Positions 16,706-24,707 of a DNA stretch of 64,000 nucleotides are shown one piece after another; the first letter of the stretch is position 1, and the number at the start of each line of letters is the position of its first letter. Source of the DNA: Lentzea alba (lineage in GTDB: Bacteria > Actinomycetota > Actinomycetes > Mycobacteriales > Pseudonocardiaceae); assembly GCF_011067745.1 (NCBI RefSeq), contig NZ_JAAMPJ010000003.1, positions 496,001 through 560,000 of the forward strand, read 5' to 3'. Position numbers and translations under genes: made by a program. Below the pieces are notes generated by a model that searched no databases, had not been told where the DNA came from, and saw nothing but the letters and a program-made list of their open reading frames with translations.

Positions 16706-17457
16706 GCGTGGAGCTGAGCCTGACACGGCTGGCCGGGGCGGAGTCGTCGGAGCGGCTGTTGGTGGTCGGGCCTTCGCTGGGCACGTCGGTGGCGTTGCTC
16801 TGGCGGGAGTGCGCGCTGACCCTTGACGAACAGTTCGAGGTGATCGGCTGGGACCTGCCCGGCCACGGCTCGGGTGCTCCCGCGACGGAGCCGTTCACCG
16901 TCGAGGACATCGCGGACGAGCTCAGCGCGCGGGTGGTGGCGTTGGGCGGTGGAAGGCGGATCGAGTACGCCGGGGTGTCGTTAGGTGGCGCGGTCGGGTT
17001 CGAGCTGGCCACGCGGGCCGACGGGCCGTTCGAGGCGGTCGTGTGCATCGGGGCGGCGCCGCGGATCGGCGTGCCGGAGATGTGGCGGGAGCGGGCCGCG
17101 CTGGTGCGGCGGGCCGGTACGCCGGTGATGGTCGAGGGGTCGGCTCAGCGGTGGTTCGCGCCGGGCTTCGTCGAGCGCGCGCCTCGGGTGGCCGGGGCGG
17201 TGCTCAGGACGTTGGCGGACGCGGACCAGGAGTCGTACGCGTTGGCGTGCGAGGCGTTGGGGCGGTACGAAGCCGGTGCGGCCGTGCGGCCCTGCCAGGT
17301 GCTGGTGGGGGAGCACGACGTCGTGGTGTCGCCGGCGACGGCTGATCGGGTGCTCGGCGGGTGCGGGCATCTGCCGCCCGCCGAGGATCCGGTGATGGTG
17401 GCGCAGGTGTTGGTTCAGGTGCTTGAGGAGATGCGGTGTCCTACGACGACGGCATGA
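16702..17457 (+). CDS. pcaD: 3-oxoadipate enol-lactonase
   Basis: 251 residues, an alpha/beta hydrolase that opens 3-oxoadipate enol-lactone to 3-oxoadipate. The nucleophile elbow is GVSLGG, a WDLPGHGSG loop lies near residue 55, and the catalytic His is in GGCGHLPPAE near the C terminus. The leucine in the elbow is encoded by TTA (16981-16983), a rare codon in high-GC actinomycetes. In many actinobacteria PcaD is fused to PcaC as PcaL. Here they are separate and overlap by 22 bases in different frames. Confidence 0.92.
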   Translation: MSVELSLTRLAGAESSERLLVVGPSLGTSVALLWRECALTLDEQFEVIGWDLPGHGSGAPATEPFTVEDIADELSARVVALGGGRRIEYAGVSLGGAVGFELATRADGPFEAVVCIGAAPRIGVPEMWRERAALVRRAGTPVMVEGSAQRWFAPGFVERAPRVAGAVLRTLADADQESYALACEALGRYEAGAAVRPCQVLVGEHDVVVSPATADRVLGGCGHLPPAEDPVMVAQVLVQVLEEMRCPTTTA

Positions 17458-17795
17458 AGGTTCGGCGTGAGGTGTTGGGGGACGCGCATGTGGACGGCGT
17501 GACGCCGGACGAGTTCACGAAGGACTTCCAGGACTTCATCACGCGGTACGCGTGGGGTGAGATCTGGACGCGGCCTGGGCTGGATCGGCGGATGCGCAGC
17601 GCGATCACGCTCACGGCGTTGATCGCGTTCGGGCACTGGGACGAGTTGAAGATGCACGTCGCCGCGGCGCGGCGGAACGGGTTGAGCGTCGAGGAGATCG
17701 GCGAGGTGATCTTGCAGAGCGCGATCTACTGCGGGGTTCCCGCGGCGAACCACGCGTTCTCGGTGGCACGTCAAGTTTTGCGGGAGGACACGTGA
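17436..17795 (+). CDS. pcaC: 4-carboxymuconolactone decarboxylase
   Basis: 119 residues from GTG, with an internal ATG six codons later as an alternative start. It removes CO2 from 4-carboxymuconolactone to give the enol-lactone used by PcaD. The conserved MKVRREVLGDAHVD N terminus and the AhpD-like core RSAITLTALIAFGHWDELKMHV and GVPAANHAFSVA are typical. It overlaps pcaD by 22 bases and pobA by 4, which supports coupled translation. Confidence 0.94.
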   Translation: MSYDDGMKVRREVLGDAHVDGVTPDEFTKDFQDFITRYAWGEIWTRPGLDRRMRSAITLTALIAFGHWDELKMHVAAARRNGLSVEEIGEVILQSAIYCGVPAANHAFSVARQVLREDT

Positions 17796-18958
17796 AAACG
17801 CAGGTTGGCATCGTCGGTGCGGGACCCGCCGGTCTCATGCTCTCGCACCTGTTGTCGCTCAACGGAATCGACAGCATCGTCATCGACAACAGAACGCGCG
17901 TGGAGATCGAGAACACGGTCCGCGCCGGCATCCTGGAGGCCGACAGCGCCCGGCTGCTCGTCGACACCGGGGTGTCCGCCCGGGTGCTGCGCGACGGGCA
18001 CCCGCACGAGGGCATCGACCTGCGGTTCGGCGGCGAGAGCCATCGCATCGACTTCCGCGCGCTCGTCGGCGAATCGGTCTGGCTCTACCCGCAGACCGAC
18101 GTGTTCGTCGACCTGGCCAACGCCCGCGAGCGCGACGGCGGCGACGTGCGGTTCGGCGTCAGCGACACGTCGGTCGACCTCACCGAGCCCGCGATCCGCT
18201 TCACCGACAGCGACGGCGTGCGGCAGGAGGTGCGCTGCGACCTGCTCGTCGGCGCGGACGGCTCCCGCTCGATCTGCCGGGCGCAGGTACCGGAAGCCGT
18301 GCGCACGCACAGCTTCCGCGAGTACCCGTTCGCCTGGTTCGGCATCATCACCGAGGCCCCGCGCAGCGCCCCCGAACTGGTCTACGCGCACTCGCCGCGC
18401 GGGTTCGCGTTGATCAGCCAGCGCACCGAGACCCACCAGCGCATGTACTTCCAGTGCGACCCGGAGACCGACCCCGCGGCGTGGTCGGCGGACCAGATCT
18501 GGGAGGAGCTGCAGTCCCGCGTCGCCGGACCGGACGGCTTCACGCTGAACGAGGGACCGATCACCGAGAAGACCGTGCTGCGCTTCCGGTCGTTCGTCGC
18601 GGAACCCATGCGCCACGGCAAACTCCTGCTCGCCGGCGACGCGGCCCACACCGTGCCGCCGACCGGCGCGAAGGGCCTCAACCTGGCACTGGCGGACGTG
18701 CGAGTGCTGGCCGAGGTCATCGAACGCGCGCTGCTCAAGAACGACGGCGACGCGTTGGACGAGTACGGGCCGCGCGCGCTGGACCGCGTGTGGAAGGCGC
18801 AACACTTCTCGTACTGGATGACCACGATGCTGCACGCCCTGCCCGGCGCGACGGACTTCGACGTGCGGCGGCAGCTCGGCGAACTGGGCTCGGTGGTCGG
18901 ATCCGAGGCGGGGTCGCGGTTCCTGGCCGAGGGCTACACCGGCCGCTGGCCCGCGTAG
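17792..18958 (+). CDS. pobA: 4-hydroxybenzoate 3-monooxygenase
   Basis: 388 residues, the usual PobA length (about 390). It is a flavoprotein hydroxylating 4-hydroxybenzoate to protocatechuate with NAD(P)H and O2, so it feeds the pca genes before it. The N-terminal FAD motif is VGIVGAGPAGLMLSHLL. The characteristic ENTVRAGILEADSARLL follows, and the second FAD motif is AGDAAHTVPPTGAKGLNLAL. It is the last gene of the operon. Its 3' end overlaps the convergent moeA by 25 bases. Confidence 0.95.
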   Translation: MKTQVGIVGAGPAGLMLSHLLSLNGIDSIVIDNRTRVEIENTVRAGILEADSARLLVDTGVSARVLRDGHPHEGIDLRFGGESHRIDFRALVGESVWLYPQTDVFVDLANARERDGGDVRFGVSDTSVDLTEPAIRFTDSDGVRQEVRCDLLVGADGSRSICRAQVPEAVRTHSFREYPFAWFGIITEAPRSAPELVYAHSPRGFALISQRTETHQRMYFQCDPETDPAAWSADQIWEELQSRVAGPDGFTLNEGPITEKTVLRFRSFVAEPMRHGKLLLAGDAAHTVPPTGAKGLNLALADVRVLAEVIERALLKNDGDALDEYGPRALDRVWKAQHFSYWMTTMLHALPGATDFDVRRQLGELGSVVGSEAGSRFLAEGYTGRWPA

Positions 18959-20139
18959 GGCAGCAGCTCCACCTTGCCGCCGCGGTGGCCGGGTGGAACG
19001 ACCGCGAGCGCGTCGGCCAGCGCCGCACCCCACAGCGAACCCGGCCGGTCGTGGCCGGCCGGGAAGGCTTCTCCTCCGGTGCGGACGACCGGCACCAGGC
19101 GGGTGTCCTTCGGATGGGCACCGACGTCCTGAAGCCGTGCGGTGACAGGTGACTGGACGGTGTGGCCGCCGAGGGTGTCGAGCAACGGCCGGAGCAGGGT
19201 CAGGATCGCGGCCAGGGCGGCGAACGGGTTGCCCGGCAGGCCGGCCACGCACCGGCCGTCGGGGAGGACGGCGAGCAGCATCGGGTGGCCTGGGCGGCAG
19301 GCGACGCCGCTGACCAGGATCTCCGCGTCCAGATCGGCCAGGACGCGGCGGAGGTGGTCCGCCGGGCCGACCGAGGTGGCGCCGCACGTGACGAGGACGT
19401 CGGCTGTGTCGAAGTTGAGGGCGGCTGGGGCGTGCGGCGGCGTGGCGCCGAGGACGTCGGCAGTGTCGGACGTCAGCGCGTCGGCGAGAGCGGCCGGATC
19501 GTCGCGCAGGTGGGTGGTGCCGAGCAGGTCGGCTCCGGTCAGCAGACCGGGAAGCATCGGACCGATGGCGTCGCGAACCCGGCCAGGGCGCGGTGGTCCG
19601 GAGTGCAGGAGCTCGTCACCGGTCACGATCACAGCCACGCGGGGACGGCGATGCACCAGCACGGTGTCGTGGCCGGCCCCCGCGGCGAGACCCAGGACGG
19701 CCGGCGTGACGAGGGAACCGGCAGGAACCAGCTCGTCGCCGGCTGACCAGTCCTCGCCCCGGCGGCGGATGTGTTTGCCGGGCACGCCCTCGCCGTCCAG
19801 CCGCGCGCCGTCCACCGTGCAGATCTCCACCGGCAGCACGAGGTCCGACCCGTCCGGCACCGGCGCGCCGGTGGCCACGCCGAACGCCTCCCCGGAGCCC
19901 AGCACCACCGCCGGGACCGGGTCGCCGGCGGCCACGCGTCCCACGATCGTCCACGGGCCCGGCCCGGCCGCCGCGTAACCGTCCATCGCCGAGGTGTCGC
20001 AGGCCGGCTGACTGGCCAGGGCGCGCACCCCTGAGGCCAGCGCGAGGCCCAGGCCGTCGGCGAGAGGGACCTCGACGGCCTCCAGCGGTTTGGCTGCTTC
20101 CCGTGCTGTCTGACGGGCCAGCGTCCAGGGCATGTTCAT
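18934..20139 (-). CDS. moeA: Molybdopterin molybdotransferase MoeA
   Basis: 401 residues. It inserts molybdenum into adenylylated molybdopterin, the last step of cofactor synthesis. The SAMDGYA motif is near residue 50. The central MoCF_biosynth domain has VIVTGDELL, VTCGATSVGPADHLR and GLPGNPFA. A run of 19 extra residues bounded by two copies of DTADVL, with an in-frame 57-bp direct-repeat spacing at DNA level, interrupts the region just before VTCGATSVG. GGGAG precedes the first ATG. A palindromic operator shared with the oxalate/formate genes lies 26 bases upstream, so this copy probably serves the formate dehydrogenase. Confidence 0.93.
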   Translation of the reverse strand: MNMPWTLARQTAREAAKPLEAVEVPLADGLGLALASGVRALASQPACDTSAMDGYAAAGPGPWTIVGRVAAGDPVPAVVLGSGEAFGVATGAPVPDGSDLVLPVEICTVDGARLDGEGVPGKHIRRRGEDWSAGDELVPAGSLVTPAVLGLAAGAGHDTVLVHRRPRVAVIVTGDELLHSGPPRPGRVRDAIGPMLPGLLTGADLLGTTHLRDDPAALADALTSDTADVLGATPPHAPAALNFDTADVLVTCGATSVGPADHLRRVLADLDAEILVSGVACRPGHPMLLAVLPDGRCVAGLPGNPFAALAAILTLLRPLLDTLGGHTVQSPVTARLQDVGAHPKDTRLVPVVRTGGEAFPAGHDRPGSLWGAALADALAVVPPGHRGGKVELLPYAGQRPV

Positions 20140-20165
20140 GTGGGCTCCCGTGGTATAGCCTACCT

Positions 20166-20180
20166 CATACTGTATGCAAT
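20166..20180. promoter_or_regulatory. Oxalate/formate regulon operator (moeA / oxlT)
   Basis: A perfect palindrome CATAC-T-GTATG followed by CAAT, between the divergent moeA and OFA-transporter genes. The preceding bases GCCTACCT are also shared with the sucC/oxc site. It is close to both start codons and so would overlap both promoters. It is probably bound by the FCD-type GntR protein encoded at 47437-48150. Confidence 0.75.
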
Positions 20181-20201
20181 CCTCGGAACGGGGTGAAGGG
20201 C

Positions 20202-21443
20202 ATGCCAGTCGCGACTTACGTCCGTGATCACGTCGGCAGGCTCTACCGGGTGGGGGAGACCGACGTCGAGGTGTCGGGGCGCTCGCGCCGTGCGGTGCTG
20301 TGGGCGGCGTGGGCGGCGATGCTCGCGGCCGGCATCGGGCAGTACGGCTTCGGAGCGCTGATCCCGCAACTGCAGGACCGGTGGAGCGTGCCGGAGTTGT
20401 TCTGGGCCTTGGCGTTGTGGACCGTGTGCCAGGCGGGCACGGCGTTCCCGGCGGCCTGGTTGAGGCAGCAGAAGAGACTCACGGCGACCGGCGCCATGTG
20501 GATCGGCGCGATCCTGTGCGGGACAGGGCTGTTGACGCTCGGGCAGGGCCAGTTGGTCGGGTACGCGGTGCTCGGTGGCATCGGCGCCGGCCTGGTCTAC
20601 GCGACGTGCCTCGGCACGGTCGTCCGGTGGTATCCGGAGCGCGTCACCAGGAAGGTCGCGTTCGTCAGCGCGGCGTTCCCGTACGGGTCGGTGCCGTTCG
20701 TGATCGCCGCCGGGATCTTCTTCGGCAATGGCTTCCTGCTGCAGGCGGCCATCGCGATCACCGTGATCGTGGCGGTGGCGGGCGTGTTCATGAAGGACCC
20801 GCCCGAGCACTGGTGGCCGTCGCACGTCCCGCCGCGCGAGTGGGCGTTGGATCGGGCACGGGTGCCGAACCGTGCGGCGCTCAAGGAGTTCAGGCCCGAA
20901 GAAGCCATGCGGTGCGGCACGTTCTGGTGGCTGTACGGCGGTGTGGCGTTCGCGGCGGCGGTCTCGCTCTACGATCTGGCGTACCTGCCGCTGTTCGTCG
21001 GCGACAAGGTGCTCGGGGCGGTCGCACTGGCCACCCTCGCCGCGGCCACCGGTACCGGACGGGTGCTGGTCGGGCGGATCTCGGACCGGATCGGACGCAG
21101 GAAGGCGCTCGTCTGGACCTTGGCGACCGGTGGGCTGGCGCAGTTCGTCCTGCTGTACTCGCAGAACACGGTCGGCCTGCTGATCGGCGCGACGCTCGCG
21201 GGCCTGGGCACCGGCTGCTGTTACTCGTTGCTGGTCGGCGTCACCCGCGAGTACTTCGGCGAGACGAACGGCGCGCAGAACTTCGGCGTGCTCTACACCG
21301 CGAAGGCCGCCGGGGCGCTCCTGGCCGCCATCGTGCTCGCCTCACAGGGGCCCACGTTCGCCTTCATCGCGGCAGGCGTGCTCGGGCTGGCCGGCGCGGT
21401 GCTCACCAGACACCTCTCGCAACCGGGAAGGCCCCGGCTGTGA
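20202..21443 (+). CDS. MFS transporter, oxalate/formate antiporter (OFA) type
   Basis: 413 residues from the ATG at 20202, which lies 21 bases after the operator. About 12 transmembrane helices follow a hydrophilic N terminus of about 30 residues. MFS motifs are RISDRIGRRKAL in the central loop and GIGAGLVYATCLGTVVRWYPER in the first half, the latter typical of the OFA (OxlT-like) subfamily. It probably exchanges oxalate for formate or imports oxalate. Exact substrates are inferred from the linked frc, oxc and fdh genes. Its stop overlaps the next gene's GTG (GTGA). Confidence 0.85.
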   Translation: MPVATYVRDHVGRLYRVGETDVEVSGRSRRAVLWAAWAAMLAAGIGQYGFGALIPQLQDRWSVPELFWALALWTVCQAGTAFPAAWLRQQKRLTATGAMWIGAILCGTGLLTLGQGQLVGYAVLGGIGAGLVYATCLGTVVRWYPERVTRKVAFVSAAFPYGSVPFVIAAGIFFGNGFLLQAAIAITVIVAVAGVFMKDPPEHWWPSHVPPREWALDRARVPNRAALKEFRPEEAMRCGTFWWLYGGVAFAAAVSLYDLAYLPLFVGDKVLGAVALATLAAATGTGRVLVGRISDRIGRRKALVWTLATGGLAQFVLLYSQNTVGLLIGATLAGLGTGCCYSLLVGVTREYFGETNGAQNFGVLYTAKAAGALLAAIVLASQGPTFAFIAAGVLGLAGAVLTRHLSQPGRPRL

Positions 21444-21979
21444 GCCGCGTGCCCGTCCTTGCGAGAGGCTGGCACGAGACACCCGCGGACGGCTGTTGCC
21501 TGATGGAACTGACATCGGTGCTCGCGGGCGAGGTGTGGTCGGACCGGCCCGCCTGCGTGCACCCGGTGCTGGCGTGTGTGGCGCGGTGCGTCAACGATCA
21601 GTCCACAGCGGACGGACGACGCAAGCTGTTGCCGTTCGCCACCAAGGTGATCGGGACGCAGAAGGCGCCGGCCCGAGCACTGGTAGCGCATTGTGTGCGC
21701 CGGGCCGGGATCGTCGTGCCGAGGTGGTGGCCGCGCGACTGGGTCGTGGTCAGGGCGGTGCGGACGATGACCGGGGACGAGGTGTTGCGGCGCCTGCTCG
21801 ACGAGTGCGTCGCGATCTGCAGGGAGGAAACACGTGGGACGGGTGACGAGCAGGCGGCGCGTGGTGCGGCTGGTGGACGACGCGGCCACCGCGCGACCGG
21901 ACACGCTGGCGGTCGAGGAACCGCTGGAGATCCGCGTGCGGGGCAAGTCCCTCGCCGTGACCATGCGCACGCCGGGTGA
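21440..21979 (+). CDS. Unknown protein in the transporter-fdhD operon
   Basis: Up to 179 residues from a GTG overlapping the transporter stop. Residues 1-130 look conserved in style: GCCLMELTSVLAGEVWSD then CVHPVLACVARCVND, with several cysteines and histidines. The remaining 49 residues lie opposite the fdhD start in another frame, are low complexity and are probably not functional. The 146-base overlap with fdhD is unusual. I do not recognise a function. The Cys/His-containing N-terminal part could bind metal, which is only a guess. Its position suggests a role in formate or oxalate metabolism. Confidence 0.6.
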   Translation: MSRVPVLARGWHETPADGCCLMELTSVLAGEVWSDRPACVHPVLACVARCVNDQSTADGRRKLLPFATKVIGTQKAPARALVAHCVRRAGIVVPRWWPRDWVVVRAVRTMTGDEVLRRLLDECVAICREETRGTGDEQAARGAAGGRRGHRATGHAGGRGTAGDPRAGQVPRRDHAHAG

Positions 21980-22673
21980 CGACTTCGACCTCGCGGCGGG
22001 TTTCCTGGTCAGCGAAGGCGTTGTGCGCGACCCGTCCGACATCGCCTCCATCCGCTACTGCGCGGGCGCCACGGCGGACGGCGGCAACACCTACAACGTG
22101 CTGGACGTCGGACTCGGCGAAGGCGTCGCGCCACCCGACCCGTCGATCGAGCGCAACTTCTACACCACCTCGTCGTGCGGCCTGTGCGGCAAGGCGAGCC
22201 TGGACGCCGTGCGCACCACCGCGACCTGGCAGGTGGCGGCCGACCCGATCCGGCTCGACCCGAAGACGATCACCGAGTTCCCGACGAAACTCCGTGCCGC
22301 GCAACGGGTCTTCGACCGCACGGGCGGGCTGCACGCGGCCGGGCTGTTCGACGCCGACGGCAACCTGCTGTGCCTGCGCGAGGACGTCGGCCGGCACAAC
22401 GCGGTGGACAAGGTCGTCGGCTGGGCCACCCGAAACGGACGGCTGCCGCTGACGAGCACCGTGCTGATGGTGAGCGGCCGGGCGTCGTTCGAGCTGGTGC
22501 AGAAGGCGGTCATGGCGGGGATCCCGGTGCTCACCGCGGTGTCCGCGCCGTCGTCGCTGGCCGCGGACCTCGCCGAGGAGATGGGCGTGACGCTCGTCGG
22601 GTTCCTCCGGGGCAGCTCGATGAACGTCTACACAGGAGGACACCGCCTCGGCCTCACGGTCGGAGCGCGTTAG
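21834..22673 (+). CDS. fdhD: FdhD, formate dehydrogenase sulfurtransferase
   Basis: 279 residues from GTG preceded by AGGGAGG. FdhD moves sulfur from IscS to the molybdenum cofactor, which activates formate dehydrogenase. The N terminus GRVTSRRRVVRLV and AVEEPLEIRV are typical. The CxxC motif is in TTSSCGLCGKAS near residue 115, and CLREDVGRHNAVDKV and LVSGRASFELV-like blocks follow. It sits in one operon with the OFA carrier behind the shared operator. A hairpin 17 bases after the stop should end the transcript. Confidence 0.95.
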   Translation: MGRVTSRRRVVRLVDDAATARPDTLAVEEPLEIRVRGKSLAVTMRTPGDDFDLAAGFLVSEGVVRDPSDIASIRYCAGATADGGNTYNVLDVGLGEGVAPPDPSIERNFYTTSSCGLCGKASLDAVRTTATWQVAADPIRLDPKTITEFPTKLRAAQRVFDRTGGLHAAGLFDADGNLLCLREDVGRHNAVDKVVGWATRNGRLPLTSTVLMVSGRASFELVQKAVMAGIPVLTAVSAPSSLAADLAEEMGVTLVGFLRGSSMNVYTGGHRLGLTVGAR

Positions 22674-22689
22674 TCCGTAAGGAGTCCTC

Positions 22690-22709
22690 CGCGCGGATGA
22701 TGCCGCGCG
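22690..22709 (+). terminator. Hairpin terminator after fdhD
   Basis: CGCGCGG-N6-CCGCGCG, a perfect 7-bp stem, 17 bases after the fdhD stop codon and 41 bases before the ABC transporter start. No T-tract follows. Confidence 0.55.
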
Positions 22710-22749
22710 ACGGACGCGATCTTGGTACGAACCGCATAACGTTCACGGC

Positions 22750-23619
22750 ATGTTGAACGTGAGGGGGATCAGCCGAAGCTTCGGCGATCACAAGGTGCTC
22801 GACGAGGTGAGCTTCGACGTGCGGCCCGGCCGGATGACGGGCTTCCTCGGCGCCAACGGGTCGGGCAAGACGACCACGATGCGCATCGTGCTGGGGGTGC
22901 TCGCCGCGCACGGGGGTTCGGTGAGCTGGCAGGACCAGGAGATCACACCGCAGAACCGCCCGCACTTCGGGTACATGCCGGAAGAACGCGGCCTGTACCC
23001 GAAGATGAAGGTGCGCGAGCAGATCACCTGGCTCGGCCGCCTGCACGGCGTCGAGAGGACGGTCGCGCAGCGCAACACCGACCAGCTGCTCGAGGACCTG
23101 GAGCTGACCGGGCGTGCGAACGACCGGCTGGAACAGCTGTCGCTCGGCAACCAGCAGCGCGTGCAGATCGCCGCCGCGCTGGTGCACGACCCCGAGGTGC
23201 TGATCCTCGACGAGCCGTTCTCCGGCCTCGACCCGATCGCCGTCGAGACCGTGCTGGACGTGCTGCGCAAGCGGGCGGCGAGCGGGGTACCGGTGCTGTT
23301 CTCCAGCCACCAGCTGGCGATCGTGGAACGCCTCTGCGACGACGTGGTGATCATCTCGAAGGGACGGATCGCCGCGAAGGGCTCGCGCGAGGAACTGCGG
23401 CAGACCCACGCGGGCGACCGCTACGAGATCGTCGTCGCGGAGGACGCGGGCTGGATCCGCGACGTGCCCGGCACGACGCTCCTGGAGCTCGACGGGCCGC
23501 GCGCGGTGTTCGAGTCCGCACCCCAGCAGGTTCTCAAGGCCGCCTTGGACCGCGGTGAGGTCCGCTCGTTCACGCCCGTCGTGCCCACGCTCGACGAGAT
23601 CTTCAAGGAAGTGATCTGA
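22750..23619 (+). CDS. ABC transporter ATP-binding protein (NatA/DUF4162 type)
   Basis: 289 residues. Walker A is GANGSGKTT (34-42), followed by signature LSLGNQQRVQIAAAL, Walker B VLILDEPFSGLDP and an H-loop in SSHQLAIVE. The C-terminal tail (about 215-289) is the DUF4162-type extension seen in sodium or drug exporter ATPases. It pairs with the permease gene that begins one base after its stop. It probably powers export of an ion, lipid or drug. Substrate unknown. Confidence 0.92.
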   Translation: MLNVRGISRSFGDHKVLDEVSFDVRPGRMTGFLGANGSGKTTTMRIVLGVLAAHGGSVSWQDQEITPQNRPHFGYMPEERGLYPKMKVREQITWLGRLHGVERTVAQRNTDQLLEDLELTGRANDRLEQLSLGNQQRVQIAAALVHDPEVLILDEPFSGLDPIAVETVLDVLRKRAASGVPVLFSSHQLAIVERLCDDVVIISKGRIAAKGSREELRQTHAGDRYEIVVAEDAGWIRDVPGTTLLELDGPRAVFESAPQQVLKAALDRGEVRSFTPVVPTLDEIFKEVI

Positions 23620-23620
23620 C

Positions 23621-24703
23621 ATGGCCGTGACCACTTCCAAGAAGGCGTCCTTCTCCCAGGCGACGTGGCTCGTCGCCGAACGTGAGATGAAGACCCTGGT
23701 CACCACCAAGGGTTTCTGGATCGGCTTCCTCTTCACGGTCGTCGCGCTGTTCGCGCTCACCGTGCTGCCGACCGTGTTCGGCGGTGACAACCCGAAGGTC
23801 GCGGCGGTCGGTTCGGCCGTGCAGGTGGTGCAGGGCAAGCAACTCGACGTCCAGGAGGTCTCCACCGTCCAGGAGGCCGCGGACCTCGTCAGGGCCGACG
23901 ACGTCGAGGCGGCGATCGTGCCGGACGGCAGCGGGATCAAGGTCCTCGCCCTGAACGACCCGCCGAACGACGTGATCCGCGAGCTCGTCCAGTCGCCTCC
24001 GGTCGAACTGCTGGAGGCCTCCGCGGTGAACAACGGCCAGCGGTCCGTCACGGTGGTGGTGTTCGGGCTGGTGTTCCTGATGTTCGGCATGGGCGGCGCG
24101 GCGATCGCGCAGAGCACCGTGACCGAGAAGCAGACCCGGATCGTGGAGATCCTGGTGTCCACCGTGCCGGTGCGGGCGCTGCTCGCGGGCAAGATCCTCG
24201 GGCACACGATCCTCACCCTCGGCCAGGTGGTCGTGCTCGCGCTCACCGCGCCGATCGCGCTGCGGGTCGCCGGGCTGGGCGAGCTGCTGGGGGTGGTGGC
24301 GCCTGCGCTGGGCTGGTTCGTGCCGTTCGTGATGCTCGGGTTCGTGCTGATCTCGTCGATGTGGGCGGTCGCGGGCTCACTGGTCAGCCGCCAGGAGGAC
24401 CTCGGCTCCACCATGGGCGTGGTCATGCTCGCGGTGATGGGCCCGTACTTCGGCGTGCAGTTCTTCCACGAGAACCCCGCGGTGCTCGCCGTGATGTCGT
24501 TCGTGCCCTTCACCGCCGGGGTCGCGATGCCGGTCCGGTTGTTCGCGCAGCAGGCCGAAGCGTGGGAGGCGCTGGTCTCGCTCGGGATCCTGGCGGCGAC
24601 CGTCACGGTGATCCTGCTGGTCGCGTCGCGGCTCTACACCGGATCGCTCATGCAGACCGGTGGGCGGGTGAAGTTGTCCAAGGCCTGGGCACCTGCAGAA
24701 TGA
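23621..24703 (+). CDS. ABC-2 type permease (NatB-like)
   Basis: 360 residues with one N-terminal transmembrane helix (about 28-50). An extracytoplasmic domain of roughly 100 residues follows (about 51-150), and then five or six helices to the C terminus. The core has ITVTEKQTRIVEILVSTVP-like sequence (seen as TVTEKQTRIVEILVSTVPV), a hallmark of the ABC-2/NatB permeases. It forms the membrane part of an exporter with the preceding ATPase. Confidence 0.9.
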   Translation: MAVTTSKKASFSQATWLVAEREMKTLVTTKGFWIGFLFTVVALFALTVLPTVFGGDNPKVAAVGSAVQVVQGKQLDVQEVSTVQEAADLVRADDVEAAIVPDGSGIKVLALNDPPNDVIRELVQSPPVELLEASAVNNGQRSVTVVVFGLVFLMFGMGGAAIAQSTVTEKQTRIVEILVSTVPVRALLAGKILGHTILTLGQVVVLALTAPIALRVAGLGELLGVVAPALGWFVPFVMLGFVLISSMWAVAGSLVSRQEDLGSTMGVVMLAVMGPYFGVQFFHENPAVLAVMSFVPFTAGVAMPVRLFAQQAEAWEALVSLGILAATVTVILLVASRLYTGSLMQTGGRVKLSKAWAPAE

Positions 24704-24707
24704 GCGG

